Origin: Janthinobacterium sp. GW456P
GTDB lineage: Bacteria > Pseudomonadota > Gammaproteobacteria > Burkholderiales > Burkholderiaceae_D
Reading direction: 5' to 3'
Length of the DNA: 39,584 nt
NCBI RefSeq assembly: GCF_002127655.1
Contig: NZ_NEHB01000015.1
Coordinates: 1 to 39,584, forward strand
The position numbers were made by a program, and so were the translations under genes. Position 1 is the stretch's first letter. Every line of letters starts with the position of its first letter. Below the pieces are notes generated by a model, which worked only from the letters and a program-made list of their open reading frames with translations, ran no database searches and had not been told where the DNA came from. This document shows positions 1-8,507 of this stretch, one piece after another.

Positions 1-24
1 TGAGGACAAACGCCAGTACAAGTT

Positions 25-140
25 ATGCCTGATGACCATAGCAAGTTGGTCCCACCCCTTCCCATCCCGAACAGGACCGTGAAACAACTTTGCGCCGATG
101 ATAGTGCTGCAACCAGTGTGAAAGTAGGTTATCGTCAGGC
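25..140 (+). rRNA. rrf: 5S ribosomal RNA
   Basis: The segment begins TGCCTGATGACC and ends GTTATCGTCAGGC, so its 5' and 3' ends pair as the helix I of 5S rRNA. The internal CCCACCCCTTCCCATCCCGAACAGG region is the conserved loop B/C block of bacterial 5S. Its length of about 116 nt fits the family. It is the last gene of an rRNA operon whose 23S gene would lie left of the window. The exact ends could be off by a few bases. Confidence 0.95.
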
Positions 141-160
141 TTGTTATTCGCAGTAAGAGA

Positions 161-192
161 AAAACCCGATCAGCAATGGTCGGGTTTTTTTT
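161..192 (+). terminator. rrn operon terminator
   Basis: A 9-bp stem AAAACCCGA / TCGGGTTTT (161-169 with 180-188) encloses a 10-nt loop and runs into a T tract ending at 192. It lies 20 nt after the 5S gene and is a standard Rho-independent terminator for the rRNA operon. Confidence 0.9.
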
Positions 193-233
193 CGTCTGGG
201 GGTTTTGTGGTGCTTGTTTGGCGCCGCTGGTGG

Positions 234-268
234 TGTCGGATTACGCGCGCAGCGCTAAGCCGACCTAC
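234..268. repeat. REP-like palindromic repeat, copy 1
   Basis: The sequence reads TGTCGGATTACGCGCGCAGC then GCTAAGCCGACCTAC, an imperfect inverted repeat with arms TCGGATTA (236-243) and TAAGCCGA (256-263, one mismatch). It shares arms and core with the two elements at 25687-25797. It sits between the rrn terminator and the pagL terminator. The rest of this 193-353 gap holds only a short GGGTCTGACCC palindrome near 317 and no gene that I can support. Confidence 0.6.
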
Positions 269-353
269 GCCGACCCCCGCGAGCGACAGCGCAAGCCCCT
301 GCGTTTGCGGCATGGAGGGTCTGACCCCGGCTATTGCAATGCGAATCAAGCGA

Positions 354-385
354 CGAAAAAAAAGGCAGCGCTGCGCGCTGCCTTT
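354..385 (-). terminator. Terminator of the pagL-like gene
   Basis: A perfect 11-bp stem AAAGGCAGCGC / GCGCTGCCTTT (361-371 with 375-385) has a 3-nt loop. On the minus strand it is followed by a run of T (354-363 read in reverse). It lies just downstream of the stop of the minus-strand gene ending at 403. Confidence 0.85.
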
Positions 386-402
386 GTCATTTATCAAACC
401 AA

Positions 403-975
403 TTAAAAGTGATAAGCGACTTTGACGTTCATGTAATTGACGCCGCTGTTCGGTTTCTTGTAGCCGCCGTTCGAGAAATGCTGGATTTTCGCAGCGACTT
501 CCCATTTGTTATTGAAGACATACCCGATGCCGATATGGTCGCCGAACTGGAAGTGGGTCGACAGGCGGTTATCGTCGTTATCGTACAGCTTGGACAGCAT
601 GTGCACGCCAATGCCGCCTTCCGCGTAGAAGCCCAGCTTATTCGTGTTTTCAAAGCGGAAGACAGGGGTAAAGCCCAGGTCCCACAGTTTTTGATGCTGG
701 CCAGGGACGTTGCGATAGCTCTTGCCATCCCAACCGCCGATGCTGGCATCCCAGTAACCGCTCAGCTGCGTGCCATTCGATACAAACCAGGCCTTATCCC
801 AGTTCGAGGTCACGCCAGCACGCAACATCTGTACTTTGACGCCCTTGGCATATTCGCCGTAGACGGAGTCGATCAGTTTGCCGTCCGCGGCAAAGCCGGC
901 GTTGGCCGCCATCAGCGCGGTAACGGCGGCGATGGATTTGAGGAGATTCTTCTTGAAGAACATAGAGGCTTTCAT
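403..975 (-). CDS. pagL: PagL-type lipid A 3-O-deacylase (acyloxyacyl hydrolase family)
   Basis: This 190-residue outer-membrane protein has an N-terminal signal peptide (hydrophobic residues about 11-29, likely cleavage after GFA). It is a small beta-barrel ending in the aromatic C-terminus AYHF typical of outer-membrane proteins. The block QHFSNGGYKKPNSGVN (165-180) matches the PagL active-site region; His166 and Ser168 correspond to the catalytic His and Ser. In the Pseudomonas enzyme, as I recall it, a catalytic Glu sits 14 residues after the His; here that position is Asn180. Known members remove the 3-O-linked acyl chain of lipid A. The ATG at 975 has no good ribosome site; an internal ATG at codon 5 is an alternative start. 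The gene stands alone, divergent from the dehydrogenase gene at 1064, and ends in its own terminator. The family call is firm; activity is uncertain because of the Asn. Confidence 0.85.
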   Translation of the reverse strand: MKASMFFKKNLLKSIAAVTALMAANAGFAADGKLIDSVYGEYAKGVKVQMLRAGVTSNWDKAWFVSNGTQLSGYWDASIGGWDGKSYRNVPGQHQKLWDLGFTPVFRFENTNKLGFYAEGGIGVHMLSKLYDNDDNRLSTHFQFGDHIGIGYVFNNKWEVAAKIQHFSNGGYKKPNSGVNYMNVKVAYHF

Positions 976-1063
976 CGTAAAATTGGCCGTTAGGCTTGTC
1001 TTGTTTGTACAGGCACCTTGTTTTGCATGCCGCTCTCGCCACTTGTTGATCTCAGGGGTTCAA

Positions 1064-1966
1064 TTGACATTCTCTACAAAAATCGCATTTCTTGGTATCG
1101 GTCTGATGGGGGATCCGATGGTCCGGTGCCTGCTACGCGCTGGATATTCTGTCACAATTTGGAATCGCACGCACAGCAAGGCCGAAGTCCTGCGTGCGGC
1201 AGGGGCGCAGCCGGCCTTTTCCGTGGCTGAGGCTGTCAATGGCGCGGACGTGGTCATCTCGATGCTGGAAGCCGGTCCCATCGTGGCGCAGGTGCTGCAA
1301 GAGGCGTTGCCGTCCTTGCCCGCTGGCGCGATCTGGATCGATATGAGTTCCACGAAGCAGTCGGAAGCCCAGCAATTTCATGCCACTTTACATGCTGCAG
1401 GTCATGGTTTCATCGACGCACCCGTATCGGGCGGCGTCGGCGGGGCGCAGGCCGGTACCCTGGCCATCATGGCTGGCGCCAGCGCTGGCGATTACGCCCG
1501 TGTTGAAGTGATTCTGGCGGCCATGGGGCGCCCGACTCTGGTGGGGCCGGCCGGCAGCGGCCAAGTGGCCAAGCTGTGCAATCAGCTGATCGTCGGCGCG
1601 ACATTGACTATCGTGGCGGAAGCCTTGCTGCTGGCCCAGGCGGCCGGCGCCGATGCGAGCGCCGTACGCGCTGCTATTCGTGGTGGTTTTGCCGAGAGCA
1701 AGATTTTGGAGGTGCATGGCCAGCGCATGTTGGAGCGCAACTTTGTTGCCGGCGGCCAGGTGAAAAGCCAGATCAAGGACATGCACAACATCCTCGCGGC
1801 GGCCGAGACCGCCCGCGTCACCTTGCCGGTGACGCAACTGGTGACGCAGCGCTATGAAACCCTTGCCACCAGCCACCCGACGGCGGACCACGCGGCCGCC
1901 TTGCTGGCCCTGGAAGCGTTGAATCCGGGCCAGCGCCTGGGCACTGGTCCAGATCAACTGAGCTGA
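1064..1966 (+). CDS. NAD(P)-dependent beta-hydroxyacid reductase (3-hydroxyisobutyrate dehydrogenase family)
   Basis: This protein of 300 residues belongs to the 3-hydroxyisobutyrate / tartronate-semialdehyde reductase family, cytosolic enzymes that interconvert beta-hydroxyacids and semialdehydes. The N-terminal Rossmann motif GIGLMG is at 11-16. The substrate-binding block DAPVSGGVGGA begins near 118, and the catalytic Lys lies in QVAKLCNQ at about 170. No ATG precedes the conserved start in a sensible place. I chose TTG at 1064 because AGGGG (1054-1058) sits 5 nt upstream and it gives the usual family length; upstream in-frame codons run antisense into pagL. It converges on the M20 gene with one base between the stop codons. 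The exact substrate cannot be told from sequence. Confidence 0.88.
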   Translation: MTFSTKIAFLGIGLMGDPMVRCLLRAGYSVTIWNRTHSKAEVLRAAGAQPAFSVAEAVNGADVVISMLEAGPIVAQVLQEALPSLPAGAIWIDMSSTKQSEAQQFHATLHAAGHGFIDAPVSGGVGGAQAGTLAIMAGASAGDYARVEVILAAMGRPTLVGPAGSGQVAKLCNQLIVGATLTIVAEALLLAQAAGADASAVRAAIRGGFAESKILEVHGQRMLERNFVAGGQVKSQIKDMHNILAAAETARVTLPVTQLVTQRYETLATSHPTADHAAALLALEALNPGQRLGTGPDQLS

Positions 1967-1967
1967 A

Positions 1968-3161
<1,194 letters not shown>

Positions 3162-3367
3162 GGGACTCTCCTGTGGATGCTGGCACGCAGCAATGTATGG
3201 CGCGCCGGACCGCGCTTGTTTGATCAAAAACAGGCGCGGCTAATAGTGCATTGTAGCCCTTGTTTGCCGGGTAAATCCAGCGCACGGACGTGCTTGCCAC
3301 GGCGCCAACAGCAAGCGAGCGGAATGGTTTACAGTATCGCCTTCCCCCAACGTTTTTGGATTGCCCC

Positions 3368-5443
3368 ATGACCACCACCCAAGTGCGCGCCGCCTGCCCG
3401 CTCGACTGCCCCGATACCTGCGCCTTGCTCGTCACGGTGACCGATGGCGTGGCCACCGCCGTCAAGGGCGATCCGGACCACCCGACCACGGCGGGCGTGC
3501 TGTGCACCAAGGTGTCGCGTTTCACGGAACGCACCTACCATGCGGACCGGCTGCTGCATCCGCTGCGCCGCGTGGGCAAGAAAGGCGAAGGCAAGTTCGA
3601 GCGCATCAGCTGGGAAGAGGCATTGCAAACCATCGCGGACCGCTTGAAACCGATCGCCGCGCGCGATCCGCAGGCGATCTTGCCGTACAGTTACTGCGGC
3701 ACCATGGGCCTGGTGCAGGGCGAGTCGATGTCCTCGCGTTTCTTCAACCAGCTGGGCGCCTCCTTGCTGGACCGCACCATCTGCGCCTCGGCCGGCGCCA
3801 CCGGCTACCGCTACACGGTGGGCGCCAGCATTGGCACGGACCTGGAACAATTCCAGAACGCGAAATTGATCATCATCTGGGGCGGCAACCCGATCGCCTC
3901 GAACCTGCATTTCTGGATGCGCGCGCAGGAAGCCAAGCGCAACGGCGCCACCCTGATCGCCATCGACCCCTACCGTTCGCTGACGGCCGAGAAATGCCAC
4001 CAGCACGTCGCCTTGCTGCCGGGCACCGACGCGGCCCTGGCGCTGGGCTTGATGCATGTGTTGATCAGCGAAGACTTGGTCGACCATGACTATATTGCGC
4101 AATACACGATCGGCTATCCCGAACTTCAACAGCGGGCGCTGGAATGGCCGCCCGAGCGCGTAGCCGAGGTCTGCGGCATCACGGCCACGGAAGTGGTGGA
4201 ACTGGCGCGCCTGTACGGCCGGGCATGCCGTTCTGGCGAGGGCGCCGCCATCCGTGCCAACTATGGCGTGCAGCGCGTGCATGGCGGCGGCATGGCCGTG
4301 CGCAACATTGCCTGCCTGCCCGCGCTGACGGGCGCCTGGCGCCATCCGGCTGGCGGCATGCAGCTGTCGAGCTCGGGTTCCTTCCCCGTCAACCGCAAGG
4401 CCTTGCAGCGCCCGGATCTATTGAAAGGCACGCCGCGCACCATCAACATGAGCACCATCGGCGACGATTTGCTGAAAGCCGCTTCGCCCGAGTTCGGCCC
4501 GCAAGTCGAAGCCGTGATCGTCTACAACTCGAATCCGCTGGCCGTGGCGCCCGATTCCTCGAAAGTGGCGCAGGGTTTTGCCCGCGAGGATTTGTTTACG
4601 GTCGTGCTCGAGCACTTCCAGACCGATACCGTCGATTACGCCGACATCGTGCTGCCCGCCACCACGCAGCTGGAACACATCGATGCGCATTCCACCTACG
4701 GCCACCTGTACATGATGGCGAACAACGCGGCCGTGGCGCCGCTGGGTGAAGCGAAGGCGAATACGGAAATCTTCCGCTTGCTGGCCCAATCCATGGGCTT
4801 TGATGACCCGTGCTTCCAGGAAAGCGACGATGCGCTGGCGGCCAAGGCCTTCGACAACACGGATGCGCGCGCCGTGCATTTCGACTGGGAATCGCTGAAG
4901 CGCAGGGGCTGGCAAAAGCTGGCCATGGCCGCAGCGCCCTTCGCCGAAGGTGGTTTCCCCACGCCATCGGGCAAATGCGAGTTCTATTCCAGCGCCATGG
5001 CGCAGGCGGGTCTCGATCCCTTGCCCACGTATATCGCACCGCACGAATCGCCAGCCAGCAATCCCGCGCTGGCGGCGCGCTTCCCGCTGGCCATGATTTC
5101 GCCGCCGGCACGCAATTTCCTCAATTCCACCTTTGTGAACGTGAAAAGCCTGCGCGCGGCCGAGGGCGAGCCGCACCTGGACATCCACCCGGACGACTGC
5201 GCCGCGCGCGGCATCGCGGCCGGCGACATGGTGCGCATCTTTAATGACCGCGGCAGCTTTGTCGCCAAGGCCAGGGTCACGGACAAGGCGAGGAAAGGCT
5301 TGGTGGTGGGCTTGTCTGTGTGGTGGAAGAAACTCGCCAGCGACGGCAAGAACGCCAATGAAGTGACCAGCCAGCGCTTGACGGACATGGGCCGCGCGCC
5401 GACCTTCTACGACACGCTGGTCGAAGTGGAAAAGGTTGCCTGA
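3368..5443 (+). CDS. Molybdopterin oxidoreductase with N-terminal [4Fe-4S] cluster (DMSO reductase/FDH superfamily)
   Basis: A 691-residue member of the DMSO-reductase/formate dehydrogenase superfamily. The N-terminal cysteines C10-C14-C18-C46 (CPLDCPDTC, then GVLCTK) form a 4Fe-4S site. The middle carries the bis-MGD binding core (WGGNP near 171, SNPLAVAPDSS later), and the C-terminal molydopterin dinucleotide-binding domain ends the protein (LDIHPDDCAARGI, NDRGSF). Cys139 in RTICASAGATG lies where formate dehydrogenases carry their Mo-ligating Cys or Sec; this assignment is inference. No twin-arginine signal is present, so it is probably cytosolic. ATG 3368 starts directly before the cluster motif. 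The lipoprotein gene begins one base after its stop. The substrate is unknown, and no dedicated electron-transfer subunit is adjacent. Confidence 0.88.
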   Translation: MTTTQVRAACPLDCPDTCALLVTVTDGVATAVKGDPDHPTTAGVLCTKVSRFTERTYHADRLLHPLRRVGKKGEGKFERISWEEALQTIADRLKPIAARDPQAILPYSYCGTMGLVQGESMSSRFFNQLGASLLDRTICASAGATGYRYTVGASIGTDLEQFQNAKLIIIWGGNPIASNLHFWMRAQEAKRNGATLIAIDPYRSLTAEKCHQHVALLPGTDAALALGLMHVLISEDLVDHDYIAQYTIGYPELQQRALEWPPERVAEVCGITATEVVELARLYGRACRSGEGAAIRANYGVQRVHGGGMAVRNIACLPALTGAWRHPAGGMQLSSSGSFPVNRKALQRPDLLKGTPRTINMSTIGDDLLKAASPEFGPQVEAVIVYNSNPLAVAPDSSKVAQGFAREDLFTVVLEHFQTDTVDYADIVLPATTQLEHIDAHSTYGHLYMMANNAAVAPLGEAKANTEIFRLLAQSMGFDDPCFQESDDALAAKAFDNTDARAVHFDWESLKRRGWQKLAMAAAPFAEGGFPTPSGKCEFYSSAMAQAGLDPLPTYIAPHESPASNPALAARFPLAMISPPARNFLNSTFVNVKSLRAAEGEPHLDIHPDDCAARGIAAGDMVRIFNDRGSFVAKARVTDKARKGLVVGLSVWWKKLASDGKNANEVTSQRLTDMGRAPTFYDTLVEVEKVA

Positions 5444-5444
5444 C

Positions 5445-6494
5445 ATGGCAAGCTGGCCGGCCCGCTTGCTTGTCGGCCTGCTGTGCCTGCCGCTGGGCGG
5501 CTGCACGCAATTGCGCTACTACACGCAGGCGGCGCAGGGGCAATATGCGCTGTGGTCCGGCGCGCGTCCCATCGGTGACTGGCTCGATGATCCGGCCACC
5601 GAGCCGCGCCTGAAAGTGCGCCTGGCCAAGGCGCAGCAGATCCGCCGCTTTGCCGTCAGCGAACTGGATTTGCCCGACAATGGCAGCTACAAGAACTACG
5701 CCGCCCTGCGGCGCCCCTTCGTGCTGTGGAACGTGGTGGCCACGCCGGAATTGTCGCTGCAGCCGCTGCAATGGTGTTTTCCCATCGCCGGCTGCGTCAA
5801 TTACCGCGGCTATTACAGCAAGGACGAGGCGCTGGCGTATGCCGACGAACTGCGCGCCCAGCATTACGACGTGCAGGTGGGCGGCGTGCCCGCGTATTCC
5901 ACCCTGGGCTGGTTCGACGACCCGCTGCTGTCGACCTTTATCAACTACAACGATGCGGAACTGGCGCGCCTGATTTTCCATGAACTGGCGCACCAGGTGG
6001 TGTACGTGCCCGGCGATTCGGCCTTCAACGAATCGTTTGCCAGCGCCGTGGAAGAGGCGGGCGTGCAGCGCTGGCTGGCGCGCGAGGGCAATGACGCGAT
6101 GCGCGCGGCCTACGCCCAGTACGCGGCGCGGCGCCAGGATTTCCTCGCCTTGCTGCTGCACTACCGGGGCGAGCTGGAAGCCGTGTATGCGAGCGACGCC
6201 AGCGATGCGGACAAGCGCGCGCGCAAGGCGCAGGTGTTTGCGGCATTGCAAGACGCATATCAGGTGCTGAAGAAAAACTGGGGTGGTTTTGCCGGTTACG
6301 ACCGCTGGTTCGAGCAGCCCTTGAGCAATGCGCACCTGGCTTCCGTGTCTACCTACAATGAATTTTTGCCTGCCTTCAAAAAATTGCTGGAAGAAAAAAA
6401 GAACTTTCGTGCTTTTTATGCTGCAGTGCACACAATGGCCCAGATCAAGAAGCCTGAGCGCAGGCGTGCGCTGGAACAATTGTCCAGCCCCTGA
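5445..6494 (+). CDS. Lipoprotein zinc aminopeptidase-like protein (COG4324 family)
   Basis: A 349-residue predicted lipoprotein. The N-terminus is hydrophobic and ends in the lipobox LGGC, with Cys20 as the lipidation site. The zinc-peptidase motif HELAH lies at 179-183 and a conserved NESFASAVEEAG follows at 195-206, supplying a likely third metal ligand. This matches the family annotated as predicted aminopeptidases (PF10023/COG4324), for which I know no experimentally proved substrate. The C-terminus is Lys- and Arg-rich. ATG 5445 lies one base after the molybdoenzyme stop, so translation is probably coupled; a TTG at 5436 is a less likely start. The pairing with a molybdoenzyme may be positional only. 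Confidence 0.85.
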   Translation: MASWPARLLVGLLCLPLGGCTQLRYYTQAAQGQYALWSGARPIGDWLDDPATEPRLKVRLAKAQQIRRFAVSELDLPDNGSYKNYAALRRPFVLWNVVATPELSLQPLQWCFPIAGCVNYRGYYSKDEALAYADELRAQHYDVQVGGVPAYSTLGWFDDPLLSTFINYNDAELARLIFHELAHQVVYVPGDSAFNESFASAVEEAGVQRWLAREGNDAMRAAYAQYAARRQDFLALLLHYRGELEAVYASDASDADKRARKAQVFAALQDAYQVLKKNWGGFAGYDRWFEQPLSNAHLASVSTYNEFLPAFKKLLEEKKNFRAFYAAVHTMAQIKKPERRRALEQLSSP

Positions 6495-6545
6495 CCCGTA
6501 AAGATTGTCCAGTACGCCGAGGCGGACGATCCTGCAACAGTGTAT

Positions 6546-6572
6546 TTGTCATGCTGCGTTGCAGCATAAAAT
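6546..6572 (+). promoter_or_regulatory. Candidate fadD promoter with a perfect palindromic operator
   Basis: A -35-like TTGTCA (6546-6551) and a -10-like TAAAAT (6567-6572) are separated by 15 bp. The palindrome ATGCTGC-GTT-GCAGCAT (6551-6567) fills the spacer. The CTGC-N3-GCAG core resembles the site reported for PhaR, the polyhydroxybutyrate-responsive repressor. A repressor bound there would block RNA polymerase. The 276-nt gap 6495-6770 holds nothing else that I recognise, and the leader to the fadD start would be about 190 nt. Promoter and regulator identity are inferred. Confidence 0.45.
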
Positions 6573-6770
6573 ACCCCTAGAGTTGCCGCTCGAATACTGT
6601 TGAAAGCGCTTGCATGGAAGCGCGGCGCCCGATAGCATCGCATTAGTAGCATAGAGCAATTGCTCGTCAGAATGCTCAAACTGACTGCCGGACAACAGAA
6701 TCCGCAGCAATGATCCGCGCCGGCAGGGTGCGCCGGCTCCCCCACGATTATTCGAGACAAGAGGCACAGG

Positions 6771-8453
6771 ATGGAAAAAATTTGGCTGAAGTCGTATCCT
6801 CCCGGCGTCCCCGCCGACATCGATCCTGATCAATATCGTTCGCTGGTGCATTTGCTGGAAGAAGCGTTTCAAAAATATGCGGATCGCAATGCCTATGTCT
6901 GCATGGACAAATTTCTCACCTATGCCGAACTCGATACCTATTCGCGCCAGCTGGGGGCCTTTCTACAAAGCCGTGGGCTGAAGAAGGGGGCCAGGGTGGC
7001 CCTGATGATGCCGAACGTACTCCAGTATCCGGTCGCGATCGCGGCCGTGCTGCGCGCCGGCTACACGGTGGTTAACGTCAACCCTTTATATACGCCGCGC
7101 GAACTCGAGCACCAGCTCAACGATTCGGGCAGCGAAGCGATCATCGTGCTGGAAAATTTTGCCCATACGGTCGAGCAAGTATTGAGCAAGACGGCCGTCA
7201 AGCACATCGTCGTCGCCAGCATGGGCGAAATGCTCGGTGGCTTGAAGGGCATGATCGTCAATTTTGTCGTGCGCAACGTCAAGAAGATGGTGCCCGCGTA
7301 TTCCTTGCCGAACGCCATGCGTTTCAAGCAGGCGCTGGCGCTGGGCAGCCGCATGAAGCTCACGCCCGTCGAGCTGAGTATCAACGATCCCGCTTTTCTG
7401 CAATATACGGGTGGCACGACGGGCGTGTCGAAAGGCGCGACCCTGAGCCACCGCAATGTGATCGCCAATGTGCTGCAAAGCGAAGCGTGGTCGGGCGCGG
7501 CGCTCGACCAGAACAGCCGCGAACAGATGATCGTCGTCTGCGCCTTGCCGCTGTACCATATCTTTGCCCTGACAGCGTGCGCGATGTGGGGCACGCGCGT
7601 GGGCGCCCTGAATATCCTGATCCCGAATCCGCGCGATATCCCGGGCCTGATCAAGGAGTTGGGCAAGTACAAATTCAACCTGCTGCCGGCGGTCAATACG
7701 CTGTATAACGCGCTGGTCAATCACCCCGATTTCGCCAAGCTCGATTTTTCGGGCCTGAAGATCGCCAATGGCGGCGGCATGGCGGTGCAGCAAGCCGTCA
7801 ACGACAAGTGGCTGCAGGTGACGGGCGTGTCCATCATCGAAGGTTATGGCTTGTCGGAAACGTCGCCTGTGGCCACCTGCAACCGCGCCGACAGCACGGC
7901 GTTTTCCGGCACCATCGGCTTGCCGATTCCATCGACGGAGGTCGCCATTCTCGACGATGACGGCAAGGAAGTGCCGCTGGGCCAGACGGGCGAGATCGCC
8001 ATCCGTGGCCCGCAAGTGATGAGCGGCTACTGGAACCGTCCCGATGAAACGGCGAAGGTCATGACACCGGATGGTTATTTCAAGTCGGGCGACGTGGGCA
8101 TCATGGATGAGCGCGGCTACGTGAAGATTGTCGACCGCAAGAAAGACATGATCCTCGTTTCCGGCTTCAATGTGTATCCGAACGAAGTCGAAGCCGTCAT
8201 CGCGGCCCATCCGGGCGTGCTTGAGTGCGCTTGCGTGGGCGTGCCCGACGAACACTCGGGCGAGGCCGTGAAAATATTTGTCGTGCGCAAGGACCCCAAC
8301 CTGACCCAGGCCGCGCTGGCCGCGTATTGCAAGGAGCAGTTCACGGGCTACAAGCGGCCGAAATACATCGAGTTCCGCGATGAACTGCCGAAGACCAACG
8401 TCGGCAAGATTTTGCGTCGCGCCCTGCGCGATGAAACGAAGATAGCAGCATAA
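6771..8453 (+). CDS. fadD: Long-chain-fatty-acid--CoA ligase (first of tandem pair)
   Basis: A 560-residue adenylate-forming enzyme that activates fatty acids to acyl-CoA with ATP, feeding beta-oxidation or lipid synthesis at the inner face of the membrane. The P-loop YTGGTTGVSKGA is at 212-223. It is followed by GYGLSETSPVA near 357, the hinge DRKKDMILVSGFNVYPNEVE (about 454) and the C-terminal catalytic Lys in KTNVGKILRR. Length equals E. coli FadD (about 560). AGAGGCACAGG precedes the ATG. A hairpin and the second copy follow within 54 nt, so the two genes are likely cotranscribed. Substrate chain length is inferred from the family only. Confidence 0.93.
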   Translation: MEKIWLKSYPPGVPADIDPDQYRSLVHLLEEAFQKYADRNAYVCMDKFLTYAELDTYSRQLGAFLQSRGLKKGARVALMMPNVLQYPVAIAAVLRAGYTVVNVNPLYTPRELEHQLNDSGSEAIIVLENFAHTVEQVLSKTAVKHIVVASMGEMLGGLKGMIVNFVVRNVKKMVPAYSLPNAMRFKQALALGSRMKLTPVELSINDPAFLQYTGGTTGVSKGATLSHRNVIANVLQSEAWSGAALDQNSREQMIVVCALPLYHIFALTACAMWGTRVGALNILIPNPRDIPGLIKELGKYKFNLLPAVNTLYNALVNHPDFAKLDFSGLKIANGGGMAVQQAVNDKWLQVTGVSIIEGYGLSETSPVATCNRADSTAFSGTIGLPIPSTEVAILDDDGKEVPLGQTGEIAIRGPQVMSGYWNRPDETAKVMTPDGYFKSGDVGIMDERGYVKIVDRKKDMILVSGFNVYPNEVEAVIAAHPGVLECACVGVPDEHSGEAVKIFVVRKDPNLTQAALAAYCKEQFTGYKRPKYIEFRDELPKTNVGKILRRALRDETKIAA

Positions 8454-8460
8454 ACAGTGT

Positions 8461-8487
8461 GGATGCGCCAGGAGGCGCATCCCTTTT
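8461..8487 (+). terminator. Intercistronic hairpin between the two fadD copies
   Basis: A perfect 9-bp stem GGATGCGCC / GGCGCATCC (8461-8469 with 8474-8482) has an AGGA loop and is followed by CTTTTA. The T run is short, so it may act as a leaky terminator or a 3'-end stabiliser that gives the upstream gene more transcript than the downstream one. Confidence 0.55.
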
Positions 8488-8507
8488 ACAGATAAAGATG
8501 AGGCGAG

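Noticed and set aside
312..332. GGGTCTGACCC palindrome near the pagL terminator
   Set aside because: It is a short single occurrence in this window; it may belong to another dispersed repeat family, but one copy is not enough to call.
878..1063. N-terminal extension of the dehydrogenase gene to ATG 878
   Set aside because: The extension is antisense to the pagL signal-peptide region and would put 62 unrelated residues before the Rossmann fold; TTG 1064 has a good ribosome site.
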